This document shows positions 7,677 through 17,798 of a DNA stretch of 64,000 nt, in pieces. The notes below the pieces were generated by a model that ran no database searches, was not told the origin of the DNA, and saw only the letters and a program-made list of their open reading frames with translations. Within the stretch, counting starts at the first letter, position 1, and each line of letters opens with the position of its first letter. This DNA comes from Actinomycetota bacterium. Its GTDB lineage: Bacteria > Actinomycetota > Actinomycetes > S36-B12. A program made the translations under genes and the position numbers. The DNA lies in NCBI GenBank assembly GCA_030645615.1, contig JAUSNB010000005.1, positions 1-64,000 of the forward strand, in the 5' to 3' direction.

Positions 7677-8897
7677 ATGGACTTCGAGCCCAGCGCACGC
7701 GCAACCGAGTACCTCGCCCGCATGCAGGACTTCCTGGACGAGGCGGTCTATCCGGCCGAGCCCGTCTATGCCGAGCAGCGTCGATCCCTGGCCGCGACGG
7801 GACAGCTCCACACCTTGCCCCCGGTCGTCGAGTTGCTCAAGGCCGACGCCCGGTCGCGCGGGCTGTGGAACCTGTTCCTGCCCGACTCCCACGATCCCGC
7901 TCACGGCCTGTCGGTCCTCGAGTACGCGCCTATCGCCGAGCTCTCCGGCCGGTCTGTGGAGATCGCGCCCGAGGCCATCAACTGCGCGGCGCCGGACACC
8001 GGCAACATGGAGCTGCTCCATATGTTCGGCACCGACGAGCAGAAGCATCGCTGGCTGGAGCCCCTGCTGGCCGGGACGATCCGATCCGGCTTCGCGATGA
8101 CGGAGCCCGGCGTGGCGAGCAGCGACGCGACGAACATCGAGACCTCGATCCGCCGCGAGGGCGACGAGTACGTCATGGACGGACGCAAGTGGTGGACGAC
8201 CGGTGCTAACGACCCGCGCTGCAGCATCCTCATCGTGATGGGCAAGACCGATCCGGCTGCCGACCGGCACCGCCAGCAGTCGATGGTCCTCGTTCCGCTG
8301 GACACGCCTGGCGTCGAGGTCGTGCGCGGCCTGCCGGTGTTCGGCTACCACGATCAGCACGGGCACGCCGAGATCACCTTCACCGGGGTTCGGGTGCCGG
8401 TTGCCAACGTCCTGGGCGAGGAGGGCAGTGGCTTCGCCCTCGCCCAGGCGCGACTCGGTCCGGGCCGGATCCACCACTGCATGCGCGCGATCGGCATGGC
8501 GGAGCGGGCCTTGGACCTCATGACCGAGCGCGCCCTCAGCCGGGTGGCCTTCGGCGAGCCGCTGGCCAAGCAGGGCGTGGTCCGTGAGCAGATCGCGGAG
8601 TCACGGCTGGAGATCGAGCAGGCCCGCCTGCTCACCCTCAAGGCCGCGTGGATGATCGATCGGGTCGGCGCCAAGGGCGCCCGGGTGGAGATCGCCGCGA
8701 TCAAGGTCGCCGCTCCCCGGGCCGCGCTCAACGTCCTCGACCGGGCCATCCAGGTCTTCGGCGGCATGGGCGTCAGCGACGACGTCCCCCTCGCCCAGAT
8801 GTGGGCGCTGGCGCGCACCCTGCGCCTGGCCGACGGGCCCGACGAGGTTCACCTGCGCGACATCGCCCGCGCGGAGTTGCGCAGGCACCTGACGTGA
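7677..8897 (+). CDS. Acyl-CoA dehydrogenase (ACAD10/11-like)
   Basis: A 406-residue acyl-CoA dehydrogenase, starting at the ATG with GAGAGG 6 bp upstream. Seen are the FAD-binding [13 protein letters not shown] near 142-154, [11 protein letters not shown], the helix bundle with [12 protein letters not shown] near 360-371, and a DGPDEVH segment near 390 that carries the probable catalytic base. The closest family I recognise is the ACAD10/11 and LvaC branch rather than the fatty-acid FadE type. The next gene, a phosphotransferase, overlaps by 4 bp. In P. putida LvaC acts on a 4-phosphorylated acyl-CoA made by LvaA, so the pair probably serves 4-hydroxy-acid breakdown. Confidence 0.9.
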   Translation: MDFEPSARATEYLARMQDFLDEAVYPAEPVYAEQRRSLAATGQLHTLPPVVELLKADARSRGLWNLFLPDSHDPAHGLSVLEYAPIAELSGRSVEIAPEAINCAAPDTGNMELLHMFGTDEQKHRWLEPLLAGTIRSGFAMTEPGVASSDATNIETSIRREGDEYVMDGRKWWTTGANDPRCSILIVMGKTDPAADRHRQQSMVLVPLDTPGVEVVRGLPVFGYHDQHGHAEITFTGVRVPVANVLGEEGSGFALAQARLGPGRIHHCMRAIGMAERALDLMTERALSRVAFGEPLAKQGVVREQIAESRLEIEQARLLTLKAAWMIDRVGAKGARVEIAAIKVAAPRAALNVLDRAIQVFGGMGVSDDVPLAQMWALARTLRLADGPDEVHLRDIARAELRRHLT

Positions 8898-9982
8898 CGG
8901 CCGGCACGACCATCCCCGTCCGCGACGAGGATGCCTTCGACGTCCCCGCCGTGCACGCCTGGTTGCAACAGGCGGCACCGGCCGCGGTCCCGCCGGGGAG
9001 CCCGCTGCCCATGGTCGAGCAGTTCCCCGGCGGGGCATCCAACCTCACGTACTGCCTGCACTACCCCGACCGTGACCTCGTCCTTCGACGCCCGCCCCGG
9101 GGGCACAAGGCCGCGTCGGCGCACGACATGGGCCGCGAGGTGACGGTGCAGACCCGGCTGCGCCCGCGGTACCCCCTCGTCCCTGAGGTGCTCGGCTACT
9201 GCGAGGACCACTCGATCATCGGCGATGGCTTCTACGTCATGGAGCGCATCCCCGGCACGATCCTGCGCAGCAACCTGCCCGACGGCATGCACCTGACCGC
9301 AGCGCAGGCGCGCGGCCTGGCCGAGACGATCATCGATGCCCAGGCCGACCTGCACGCCATAGATCCGGCCGTCGTCGACCTGGCTTCGCTCGGCCGGGGG
9401 CCGGGGTACGTCGGCCGCCAGGTCTCGGGATGGTCGCGCCGGTACCGCGAGGCGCGGACCGACGACGTCCCCGACGCCGAGGACGTCATGGCGTGGCTCG
9501 ACGCACGGCAGCGGCCCGACGTCGCGGCACGGCTCGTGCACGGCGACTGGCGCTTCGACAACCTCGTCCTCGACCTCGGCGGGGAGCCGCGCATCGCCGG
9601 GGTCCTCGACTGGGAGATGGCCACCGTCGGCGATCCGCTGATGGACCTGGGCTGCTCGCTCGCGTACTGGATCCAGTCCGACGACGACCCCGACCTCCAA
9701 CTGCTGCGGCGCCAGCCCACCCACCTGCCCGGCATGCCGACCCGCGAGGAGTACGTCGCCCGCTACCTCGCCAGGACCGGGTTCCCGGTCGACGACTGGC
9801 CGTTCTACGAGGTGTTCGGCTTGTTCCGGCTGGCCGTCATCATCCAGCAGATCTGGTTCCGCTACCGGCTCGGCCAGACGACGAACCCCGCATTCTCGGC
9901 CTTCGGCGTGGGGACGAACGTCCTCGTCGCCCAGGCCCGATCGCGCATGCGCAATCCCTCGTCGCCCGCCGCCGCGCACTAG
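8894..9982 (+). CDS. APH-family phosphotransferase (LvaA / ACAD11 kinase-like)
   Basis: A 362-residue kinase with the aminoglycoside-phosphotransferase fold. The nucleotide strand [10 protein letters not shown] is near 44-53, the catalytic loop [12 protein letters not shown] near 216-227 and the metal-binding [15 protein letters not shown] near 241-255. Its GTG start overlaps the acyl-CoA dehydrogenase stop (GTGA). In ACAD10/11 of animals the kinase and dehydrogenase are fused; LvaA of Pseudomonas phosphorylates the 4-hydroxyl of an acyl-CoA. The inferred role is therefore acyl-CoA phosphorylation, not antibiotic resistance. Confidence 0.88.
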   Translation: MTAGTTIPVRDEDAFDVPAVHAWLQQAAPAAVPPGSPLPMVEQFPGGASNLTYCLHYPDRDLVLRRPPRGHKAASAHDMGREVTVQTRLRPRYPLVPEVLGYCEDHSIIGDGFYVMERIPGTILRSNLPDGMHLTAAQARGLAETIIDAQADLHAIDPAVVDLASLGRGPGYVGRQVSGWSRRYREARTDDVPDAEDVMAWLDARQRPDVAARLVHGDWRFDNLVLDLGGEPRIAGVLDWEMATVGDPLMDLGCSLAYWIQSDDDPDLQLLRRQPTHLPGMPTREEYVARYLARTGFPVDDWPFYEVFGLFRLAVIIQQIWFRYRLGQTTNPAFSAFGVGTNVLVAQARSRMRNPSSPAAAH

Positions 9983-10038
9983 TCTGCAGGCACCGCTCGT
10001 GCCCGCGTGACGGGTGCTCGCTCCGGGAAGGGAGGCAC

Positions 10039-10158
10039 ATGAACGTCGTCATCGGCATCGCCGTGGCCGCCGTCGTCATCATCGGCGCCATCGCGCTCGG
10101 CCTGAAGTTCTTCAATACGTCCGTCAAGGAGCAGGAGGACGAGAAGGGCTGGGAGTGA
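10039..10158 (+). CDS. 39-residue single-helix membrane peptide
   Basis: A small gene with a strong ribosome site (GGGAGG, 4 bp before ATG). The peptide has one transmembrane helix (residues 3-25) followed by a charged tail with KEQEDEKGWE. The stop TGA overlaps the GTG of the histidine phosphatase gene. The overlap and ribosome site make it a real gene. Its function is unknown; a membrane tether or regulator for the neighbour is possible. Confidence 0.65.
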   Translation: MNVVIGIAVAAVVIIGAIALGLKFFNTSVKEQEDEKGWE

Positions 10159-10736
10159 GCGCCCCCGACACGATCGTCCTCATCCGCCACGGCGAGAAGC
10201 CCGGCGACGACGGCCCTCCGCACGGCGTCAACCACCATGGCGAGAAGGACGACCACTCCCTCTCGGTCCGCGGCTGGACCAGGGCGGGTGCCCTCGCCGT
10301 CGTGTTCGCGCACGCCCCGCACCCCGCCTCGCCGGTGGCGACCCGCCCCACCCGCCTGTATGCAACGAAGTCGTCGCACCAGGCGCGCAGCACTCGCGAG
10401 CGCGACACCGCGCGGCCCACGGCGCAGCGGCTCGGCCTGCAGGTCGATGACTCCGTCGCGCACGGGCACGAGGACGAACTCGTCGCTCGCGTACTCGACG
10501 GCAACGGCGGCGTCGTGGTCGTGTGGCATCACGGGGTGATGCCCAAGCTGGCCCGCTCGTTCCCGCTCGCCAACCCCGAGGACGTCCCGGCCGAGTGGCC
10601 CGACGCGCGCTACGACCTCTACTGGATCCTCAGCCGGCTGCCCGGCGACGGCCAGCCCGTGTACCAGTTCAGCGAGGTCGCGCAGTCGTTGCTGGACGGC
10701 GACGCCGAAAGCGGCCTCCCCGGCGAACCCGGCTGA
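10155..10736 (+). CDS. Histidine phosphatase superfamily protein
   Basis: A 193-residue protein with the phosphohistidine signature IRHGEK at 10-15 followed by HSLSVRGWTRA, which fits the phosphoglycerate mutase/SixA-like fold. A second core histidine is in VVWHHGVMP near 125. The HNH-rich insert (GVNHHGEKDD) is unusual. It is translationally coupled to the 39-residue membrane peptide. The phosphatase substrate is unknown. Confidence 0.78.
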   Translation: MSAPDTIVLIRHGEKPGDDGPPHGVNHHGEKDDHSLSVRGWTRAGALAVVFAHAPHPASPVATRPTRLYATKSSHQARSTRERDTARPTAQRLGLQVDDSVAHGHEDELVARVLDGNGGVVVVWHHGVMPKLARSFPLANPEDVPAEWPDARYDLYWILSRLPGDGQPVYQFSEVAQSLLDGDAESGLPGEPG

Positions 10737-10751
10737 GCCAGGCCGCACGCG

Positions 10752-12406
10752 ATGCAGGCCGTGGGCTGGAAGGGCTACGTACGCATCGCGGCGTGGCTGC
10801 CGCGCTACCGCAGCCGCCTCCTGCTGGGCGACATCCTCGCCGGCCTCGTCGTGGCCGCCCTCGCTGTCCCCCAGTCCCTGGGCTACGCGGGCATCGCCGG
10901 CGTCCCCGTCGTCGTCGGCCTGTACGCGATGCCGGCCGCGCCATCGCCCTGACCTCCGCGCTGGCGATCGGCGCCGGGATCGGCCTGCTCATCGGCGGCA
11001 TCGCGCGGATCGGGTGGGCCGCGGAGTTCATGTCCCGGCCGATCGTCACGGGTTTCGTCTTCGGCCTGGTCATCCTCATCATCGTCGGGGAGATCCCCGG
11101 GTTGCTCGGCATCCCGGCGCCGTCCGGCGAGGTGTACGAGCGGATCTGGACGATCGTGTCCCAGCTGTCCGAGGCCGACGCGACCACGATCGCGATCGGA
11201 CTGGGCAGCCTCGCGATCCTCTTCGTCGGCGCCCGGCTCCTACCCCAGGTGCCGTGGGCCCTCGTCGTGCTCGTCCTGGCCATCGGCGCCTCGACGTACT
11301 GGGACCTCGCGGCAAGCGGCGTGGTCACCATCGGTGCCGTGCCCAACGGCCTGCCACCGATCGGCCTGCCCGGCATCGCGCTCGATGACGTGCCCCCGGT
11401 CATCTTCGGCGGATTGGCGATCGCGATGGTCGGCCTGGCCGAGGGCCTCAGCGCCGCACGCCTGTTCGCCGCCAAGGACAACTACGCGATCGACACCAAC
11501 CAGGAACTCCTGGCGGTCGGTGCCGCGAACCTTGCCGCGGGCGTCTCCGGCGGCATGGGCGTCGGCGGCTCGCTCTCGAAGACGGCCGCGGCCCACCGCT
11601 CGGGCGGCTCGACGCAGGTCACCGGCCTGACGGCGGCGGTGCTCGTCATGCTCGTCATCCTCGCGCTTGCCTCGCTGCTGGAACCCCTGCCCCGGGCTGC
11701 CCTGTCCGCCATCGTGATCCAGGCGGTGTGGAGCCTGATGGACGTGCGCTCGATGCGGCGCTACCTCGCCATCCGCCGCAACGACTTCACCTCAGCGCTC
11801 GCCGCGCTGGTGGGCGTGCTGCTCCTCGGACCGCTGTACGGACTGCTCGTCGCGGTCGGGCTCGCAGTGCTCGGACTGGTCTACCGGTCCAGCCGCGTCG
11901 AGACTGACGTCATGGGCAAGCTCCCGGACGAGAAGGCGGCGTGGGGCAGCATCACCGACCATCCGGAGCGCCGGACCGTCGACGGGGTCATGGTGGTGCG
12001 GCTCGACGTGCCGTTGTTCTGGGCGAACGCGAACGAGATCCACGACCGGCTCCTCGCCATGGTGGAGGCGGATCCGGCCACCCGCATCGTGCTGCTCGAC
12101 CTCGAGGCCACCAGCCAGCTCGATACGACCAGCATCGACCTGCTCGAGCAGTTGCTCGTCACGCTGCGCAACCGGGGCGTGGACCTGTACCTCGTCCGGG
12201 TCTTCCATCGCGCACGCGTCACCCTCGCGAAGGCCGACTTCATCGACCGGCTGGGCGAGGGGCACATGTGGCACAGCATCTCGGCCGCGGTGCGGGCGGC
12301 GAAGGCAGGCGTGGCGGCGGTCGACGAGTCGGACATCATCGTCCACGATCCCGGGGACGGCCACGGCGACGACACGACGCGGCATCGGCCCAGCGGGGCC
12401 GAATAG
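10752..12406 (+). pseudogene. SulP-family anion transporter with STAS domain, disrupted
   Basis: The first 58 codons (10752-10925) encode a normal SulP start: LAGLVVAALAVPQSLGYAGIAGVPV and VGLYA. The frame then hits TGA at about 10950. The protein resumes in the +1 frame at AIALTSALAIGAG and continues to 12406 with SKPIV-like SRPIVTGFVFGL, the conserved VGLAEGLSAARLFA region and a C-terminal STAS domain (DVPLFWANANEIHDRL, LDLEATSQLDTTSIDLL). Compared with relatives about 45 residues are missing at the junction, including the VVGP substrate-binding segment. A deletion not divisible by three therefore broke the gene, unless it is an assembly error. Confidence 0.85.
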
Positions 12407-12416
12407 CATCGGCCAC

Positions 12417-13475
12417 GTGCGCGCCGTCCGGTTCGATGCCTTCGGCGCGGCCCCGTACATCGCCGACGTCGACGACCCCGTCCCGCCCGATGACGGAGTG
12501 GTCATCGACGTCTCGGCCACCGGCCTGTGCCGAAGCGACTGGCACGGCTGGCAGGGGCACGACCCCGACATCACCGTGCTGCCGCACGTCCCGGGACACG
12601 AGTTCGCCGGGCTCGTGAGCGCCGTCGGGCAGGACGTGCGCCGCTGGCGCGTCGGTGACCGGGTCACCGTGCCGTTCATCTGCTCGTGCGGCACGTGCGG
12701 CTACTGCCTGGTCGGCGACGGACAGGTGTGCCCCGACCAGTGGCAGCCGGGCTTCTCCGGGCCAGGGTCGTTCGCGGAGCGAGTGGCCATCCCCCGCGCG
12801 GATGCCAACCTCGTGGCCCTTCCTGACGCAGTCGACGACGCGACGGCCGCCGCCCTCGGCTGCCGATTCGCCACCGCCTACCGGGCGGTGCGCCAGGTCG
12901 CCCGGGTGAAGCCGGGCGAGGTGGTCGCCGTCCTCGGCTGCGGGGGCGTCGGCTTGTCGGCCGTGATGATCGCCGCCGCGGCGGGCGCCGTGGTCATCGG
13001 GGTGGACGTGCAACCCGAAGCGCGGGAGCAGGCCACCGCGCTGGGGGCGGCCGTGGTCATCGACCCCGCCACCGGGGACGTCGCCGGCCAGGTCCGCGCG
13101 TTCGCACCGGGCGGTGCCGACGTCGGCATCGACGCGCTCGGCAGCGGGATCACCGCTGCGGCGTCGGTTGCGGCCCTGCGCCCGCGCGGGCGGCACGTGC
13201 AGGTGGGCCTGCTGCCACCGGCCGTGGTGCGCGGCTCCGAGACGATCCCGATGCACCTGGTCGTCTCGCGGGAACTGGCCGTGCTGGGCAGCCACGGCAT
13301 GGCCGCTGCCGGCTACCCGCAGATGCTGACCGAGATCGCCGACGGCACCTTGCGGCCCGCAGCCCTCGTCGCCCGCACCATCGGCCTCGAGTCACTGCCC
13401 GGAGCGCTGGTCGGCATGGGCGCCGCACACCCGCCCGGTGTCACGGTGTGCCTGCCCCGAAGTGACGCTCGATGA
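12417..13475 (+). CDS. Zinc-dependent alcohol dehydrogenase
   Basis: A 352-residue medium-chain alcohol dehydrogenase. The catalytic zinc site is GLCRSDWHGW near 36-45 with PGHEFAG near 60-66, and the structural zinc lobe CxxCxxCx7C is present as CSCGTCGYC...C near 85-101. The Rossmann motif is LGCGGVGLSAVMIA near 172-185. Substrate unknown; relatives in actinobacteria oxidise a wide range of alcohols. It starts at GTG 10 bp after the broken SulP gene and overlaps the convergent hydrolase by 35 bp. Confidence 0.9.
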   Translation: MRAVRFDAFGAAPYIADVDDPVPPDDGVVIDVSATGLCRSDWHGWQGHDPDITVLPHVPGHEFAGLVSAVGQDVRRWRVGDRVTVPFICSCGTCGYCLVGDGQVCPDQWQPGFSGPGSFAERVAIPRADANLVALPDAVDDATAAALGCRFATAYRAVRQVARVKPGEVVAVLGCGGVGLSAVMIAAAAGAVVIGVDVQPEAREQATALGAAVVIDPATGDVAGQVRAFAPGGADVGIDALGSGITAAASVAALRPRGRHVQVGLLPPAVVRGSETIPMHLVVSRELAVLGSHGMAAAGYPQMLTEIADGTLRPAALVARTIGLESLPGALVGMGAAHPPGVTVCLPRSDAR

Positions 13476-14202
13476 TCGCCGCCACCTCCCCAGGTGCGGT
13501 CAGCGGCGGCACGTGCCCGATGCCGTCGAGGACGTAGAGGGTCGCGTCGGGCAAGGCAGCGGCCAACCGCTCCCCTTCCGCCGGCGGGACGACCACGTCG
13601 GCGCCGCCGTAGACGAGGACGGTTGGCGTGCGAATCGCCGCGTGGTCGGGCTCGAGGCCGGCGCAGCACTCCATCAGCACGGCCGCGCACTCGGGGTCGG
13701 CCTCGAGGAGCATGTGCCGGCCGAAGGCGGCGAGGTGCTCCGTCCCTGGCTCGGGCAGGCACGCGGCGACGAAGGCCGCGACGGTCGCCGGGTAGTCGCG
13801 TCGGGCCCCGACCGCCAGCGGGTGGGCGCCGATGCCGAGGCCGAACGGGCTGGCGATGAGGACGAGCCCGTCGAACCGCTCCGGGTGCCGCTGCGCCGCC
13901 ACCCGGGCGATCAGGCCGCCCATCGACTCGGCAGCCAGGACGCACCGGTCGATCCGATACACATCGAGCACGCCGATGAGGTCATCGACCATCGCGTCGA
14001 CGGTGATCGTCGATGGGTCCACGCGCGAGGCGCCGGCCCCGCGATGGTCGAGCGCGACGCAGCGCCAGCCGGGCGAGAGCAGCTCGAACGGCCCCTCCCA
14101 CAGCGCCCACGCCGCCGTCCATCCGCCGTGCGCCACCAGCGTGCGCGGACCGTCGCCGAAGGCCACCGTCCTGAGCATGGCTCCGTTGATGCGCTGGAAC
14201 AT
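13441..14202 (-). CDS. alpha/beta hydrolase
   Basis: A 253-residue hydrolase. I set the start at ATG 14202 since GAGGAGG lies 6 bp upstream; a GTG 30 bp further out has none. Seen are LVAHGGWTAAW (oxyanion region near 28-38), DHRGAGAS, the nucleophile elbow AESMGG near 92-97, an acid in YGGADVVVPP and the histidine in GIGHVPP near 235-241. AESMG replaces the more usual GHSMG. Substrate unknown. Its 3' end overlaps the alcohol dehydrogenase on the other strand. Confidence 0.82.
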   Translation of the reverse strand: MFQRINGAMLRTVAFGDGPRTLVAHGGWTAAWALWEGPFELLSPGWRCVALDHRGAGASRVDPSTITVDAMVDDLIGVLDVYRIDRCVLAAESMGGLIARVAAQRHPERFDGLVLIASPFGLGIGAHPLAVGARRDYPATVAAFVAACLPEPGTEHLAAFGRHMLLEADPECAAVLMECCAGLEPDHAAIRTPTVLVYGGADVVVPPAEGERLAAALPDATLYVLDGIGHVPPLTAPGEVAAIIERHFGAGTP

Positions 14203-14279
14203 CCATTCCTCCTCGACCGGCCCCGGGTGCACTAGATTGCCCCGATCAGCCGACCAGGGAGTGCCAAAGGGGTGGATCC

Positions 14280-15347
14280 ATGACCGACCCCGGCCCGCCG
14301 ATCGAGGCGTCGTCGGCGGTCACCCCTGCATTGGCCACCCGTGACAGCGTGCGGCTGGCCGTTGCCATCCGCGAGTACCCCCGAACGATGTACTTCGGGG
14401 GCGGCATGCTCGTGCTGTTCACCGTGATCGACTTCGTCACCCCGAATCAGAACCCCGCCACGCGGGACCTGCGCGTCTACGTGGTCTACGTCTGCATGGC
14501 GGCGGCACTGTTCGGCCTGGGCGCCCTTCTGTCGGGCGACGCGGTGCCGCTGGCCGCCCGCAAGTGGGTCTTCGCGGCCGGCGGCATCCTCATGGGTCTC
14601 GGGCTGGCCGTCAACGTCGTCGTCGTCCAGGAGACGTCGGCCTACGCGATCATGCTGCTGCTGCTGACGGTGTGCGGTGCCGCGACGCTGGCCTGGTGGC
14701 CGTTCGCGCTCGAGTGCGCGGCCATCCTGGCGACCTGCGTCTGGCTGCTGTGGTCACTGCCCATCGACCACCCGGTGAACTGGTTCCTGCTCACGATCGG
14801 CGCCGCGTGCGTGGGGGCGGTCCTCCTCGCCGTACGCCTCGGGACCGTCGACGAGCTCGCGGCGGCGACGGCCCAGGTGCAGCGGATGGCGATGACCGAC
14901 GCGCTGACCGGCCTGCTCAACCGCCACGGCCTGGACGAGCACCTGCCCGTCCTCGCCGCTGCCAGCGGCCGGCTGGATCTCGACCTCTTCGCGGCATTCG
15001 TGGACATCCGCGGCCTCAAGGCGGCCAATGACCGCCTCAGCCACGAGTTCGGCGACCTCGTGATTCAGTCCGCGGCACGAACGGTCGCCGCGGCGACGCG
15101 GCAGGGCGACCTGGTCGCCCGCTGGGGAGGCGACGAGTTCGTCGTCGCGGGGATCGGGGGCCTGACCGAGGCGGAGGCCTTGGCCCAGCGGATCGGGGCA
15201 ACAGCGCGGTGGCCGGAGGCGGATCCCGGGCAGTGGTCGGGCTCGCTGTCGGTCGGCCTCGCGGTGGGGCGCGCCGGGGCGGAGCCCGTCGCGGACCTCG
15301 TGAGCAGGGCGGACGAGGACATGTACCGGCGGCGGGCAGGGGCATGA
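14280..15347 (+). CDS. Membrane diguanylate cyclase with intact GGDEF
   Basis: A 355-residue protein with about six membrane helices (residues 38-190) and a C-terminal GGDEF domain. The active site WGGDEF is at 282-287 and the inhibitory I-site RQGD at 274-277, five residues before it, so both synthesis and product inhibition are likely. TDALTGLLNRHG near 206-217 marks the domain start. It should make c-di-GMP at the membrane. The membrane part has no recognised sensor. A receptor candidate lies at 25010-26251. Confidence 0.92.
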   Translation: MTDPGPPIEASSAVTPALATRDSVRLAVAIREYPRTMYFGGGMLVLFTVIDFVTPNQNPATRDLRVYVVYVCMAAALFGLGALLSGDAVPLAARKWVFAAGGILMGLGLAVNVVVVQETSAYAIMLLLLTVCGAATLAWWPFALECAAILATCVWLLWSLPIDHPVNWFLLTIGAACVGAVLLAVRLGTVDELAAATAQVQRMAMTDALTGLLNRHGLDEHLPVLAAASGRLDLDLFAAFVDIRGLKAANDRLSHEFGDLVIQSAARTVAAATRQGDLVARWGGDEFVVAGIGGLTEAEALAQRIGATARWPEADPGQWSGSLSVGLAVGRAGAEPVADLVSRADEDMYRRRAGA

Positions 15348-15454
15348 CCCGGATGCGCGCGGCCGAGCCACGGAGGTAGCGGGACGCCCGCACGAACCGG
15401 GATAGTGTGCCCAGAGGCAGCGCGGACGCGTAGCCGTCATCACGTGGAGGAACC

Positions 15455-16024
15455 ATGTCCGGCGCCGTGATCGCGCTCATCATCGTCATCCTGCTCATCG
15501 TCATCGTCGGCCTGTTCGTCGTCTCGCAGTTCAACAAGCTGCGGCGCTTCGACGTGGCCGCCCAGGGCGCGTGGGCCGGCATCGACACGCTGCTGGCCAA
15601 GCGGGCCGACTTGATCCCCAACCTGGTCGAGACCGTGAAGGGGGCCGCCGAGTTCGAGCGCGGGACGCTCGACGAGGTCACCCAGGCACGCGCGGCAGCG
15701 GCCGGGGCCCAGGGCGTAGCCGCCACCGCGGCCGCCGACGGCATGCTGACCCAGGCCCTCGGGCGGCTCTTCGCCGTGGCCGAGGCCTACCCGCAGCTCA
15801 CCGCCACGGCCAACTACCGCGACCTGCAGGGTCAGCTCACGCAGGTCGAGGGCGAGCTGCAGTTCGCGCGGCAGTACTACAACGACTCCGTCGTCACCCT
15901 CAACACCGCCCTGCGCACCATCCCGTCGATGTGGTTCGCCGGCATGGCAAGCGTCAAGGAGCGGGAGATGTACGCCGAGCCTGATGCGGGGCGCCGCGAG
16001 GCACCCAAGGTCGACTTCTCCTGA
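15455..16024 (+). CDS. lemA: LemA family protein
   Basis: A 189-residue protein with one N-terminal membrane helix (residues 5-24) and a helical body. The LemA signatures are clear: FNKLRRFD near 28-35, GAWAGIDTLLAKRADLIPNLVETV near 39-62, AEAYPQLTATANYRDLQGQL near 108-127 and QFARQYYNDSVVTLNTALRTIPS near 138-160. The ATG has GGAGG 7 bp upstream. LemA is commonly followed by a DUF2207/TPM-type membrane protein, as here (13 bp spacing); their joint role in the envelope is not settled. Confidence 0.95.
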   Translation: MSGAVIALIIVILLIVIVGLFVVSQFNKLRRFDVAAQGAWAGIDTLLAKRADLIPNLVETVKGAAEFERGTLDEVTQARAAAAGAQGVAATAAADGMLTQALGRLFAVAEAYPQLTATANYRDLQGQLTQVEGELQFARQYYNDSVVTLNTALRTIPSMWFAGMASVKEREMYAEPDAGRREAPKVDFS

Positions 16025-16037
16025 CGGGGTCCCGCAC

Positions 16038-17789
16038 ATGACGCGCGCACGACGCGCTGGCGTACTGCTGCTCGCCTCCGGAGCACTCGCGACGGCAGCC
16101 GTCCTCGGCATGGCCGCGCCCGCATCGGCCGAGGTGATCAACGACCTCACCACCGAGGTCACCGTGAACCCGGACACGTCCTTCCGCGTCGTGGAGACCA
16201 TCGAGTACGACTTCGAGTACGACTTCCGGCACGGCATCTTCCGCGACATCCCGCTCTACGACGTGACCGAGGCGGGGGACCGGCGGGTGTACGGCATCAC
16301 GGTCAACAGCGTGACGATGGACGGCGCGCCCGTGCAGGTCGAGGAGTCGGAGGAGGACCCCTACCTCCACCTGCGGATCGGCGACCCGGACCGGACCATC
16401 AACGGACCGCACACCTACGTCATCGACTACACCGTCACAGACGGCCTGCGGGTGATCACGGCCGAGGACATGGCCGACCCGCTCATGCCCGCAGGGGTCT
16501 CCGCCGGTGACGTCGAGCTGTACTGGGACCTCGTCGGCGGCGGCTGGCAGGTCCCCATCACCCAGGCCGTCGCCACGGTGACCGGACCCGGCTCGGTGCT
16601 CAGCGCCAAGTGCTTCACCGGCTCGCAGGGCAGCACGATGACCTGCCCGGCGGCGGTCCAGGGCAGCACGGCGGGATACGGCCCGGTGTCGCTGTGGTCG
16701 CAGACGCCATTGACCGGCGCGACGGTCTTCCCGGCCGCCGCCTTCGCCCGGGCCCCCACCGAGAACATCACGGCCGCCCCGCTCGGTGCCGGGATCGGGG
16801 TCCTCGGCGGCCTCCTGCCCGCCGGCCTGCTGGTGGCCGTGCCGGTGCTGCTGGCGGTCTCCAAGCGGCGCGAGGACCGGGGCGTCGACCTGCCTGCGTC
16901 ACCCGCCCAGTACTCCCCGCCCGATGGCCTCACCGCAGCGGAGATGGCAACCGCCTACTCGGGGGCCACCCAGAACGCCCAGCTCATGGTCGCCACGCTG
17001 GTCGACCTTGCCGCCCGACGGTGGATCAACCTGTCGCAAGTCGACGGGGACCTGCGCGTCGACTGGCTGGGCATGGGCACCGACCCGATCCGGGAGTGGG
17101 AGAACAACCTCGTCGGCGCGATCCTGCGGGGCCAACCGCACGCTGTCCTCAGCGGCTACGACAAGGGGCTGGCCGACCTGTGGTCCAGCACGGTCCTCTT
17201 CCTGCGCGGGGAATCCGAGGCCAACGGCCGACGCAACCCCAAGGGCGACGCGCCCGACCAGCGCTGGAACTGGCTTGCCCTCGTGTTCGTCATCGCCATC
17301 GCGCTGGGCATCCTCGCGGCCATCATCGGGCTCGCCTTCCTTGCCGCCGTGGCGATCACCAGCGGGATCGGCGCCATGATCGGCTTCATCGCCGCTCGGA
17401 TCATCACCCCGCGCAAGGAGACCGAGCAGTCCGCCCAGTTCCGGGCCAAGGTCCGCGGACTGGAGAAGGTGCTCGGCACCGACTCCGCGCAGTCGCGCCG
17501 CGAGTTCGCGCAGCGGTCCGGGCTGGCTCCCGCCGCGGTGTTCGCCACGATGCTGCCGTACGCGATCGTCCTGGACCTCGAGGACTCCTGGGTCGGGGCG
17601 TTCCCCGACCTGACGCCCGAGGACCTCACGAACTACGGCTTCTACTACGTCGGCATCGGCGCGATGAGCGGCTTCGTCAGCTCCGGCACGTCGTCCATCT
17701 CCAGCGCCATGACCGCCCCGAGCAGTGGGTCAGGCGGCGGCGGCTTCTCCGGTGGTGGCGGCGGCGGAGGTGGCGGCGGCTCCTGGTAG
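16038..17789 (+). CDS. DUF2207 membrane protein
   Basis: A 583-residue exported membrane protein. A signal peptide (1-31, ending ASAEVI) is followed by a DUF2207 beta domain with FRVVETIEYDFEYDFRHGIFRDIP near 46-70, a membrane helix near 250-275, a cytoplasmic part and two more helices near 412-460. The C-terminus is a poly-glycine tail (GGGGFSGGGGG) ending in SW, as in many members. It lies 13 bp after lemA and is surely co-transcribed. The function is unknown; the pair is typical of actinobacteria. Confidence 0.9.
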   Translation: MTRARRAGVLLLASGALATAAVLGMAAPASAEVINDLTTEVTVNPDTSFRVVETIEYDFEYDFRHGIFRDIPLYDVTEAGDRRVYGITVNSVTMDGAPVQVEESEEDPYLHLRIGDPDRTINGPHTYVIDYTVTDGLRVITAEDMADPLMPAGVSAGDVELYWDLVGGGWQVPITQAVATVTGPGSVLSAKCFTGSQGSTMTCPAAVQGSTAGYGPVSLWSQTPLTGATVFPAAAFARAPTENITAAPLGAGIGVLGGLLPAGLLVAVPVLLAVSKRREDRGVDLPASPAQYSPPDGLTAAEMATAYSGATQNAQLMVATLVDLAARRWINLSQVDGDLRVDWLGMGTDPIREWENNLVGAILRGQPHAVLSGYDKGLADLWSSTVLFLRGESEANGRRNPKGDAPDQRWNWLALVFVIAIALGILAAIIGLAFLAAVAITSGIGAMIGFIAARIITPRKETEQSAQFRAKVRGLEKVLGTDSAQSRREFAQRSGLAPAAVFATMLPYAIVLDLEDSWVGAFPDLTPEDLTNYGFYYVGIGAMSGFVSSGTSSISSAMTAPSSGSGGGGFSGGGGGGGGGGSW

Positions 17790-17798
17790 CCCCCTCGC

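Noticed and set aside
8894-9982. Aminoglycoside resistance gene
   Set aside because: APH fold is present, but the context with an ACAD10/11-like dehydrogenase points to acyl-CoA metabolism.
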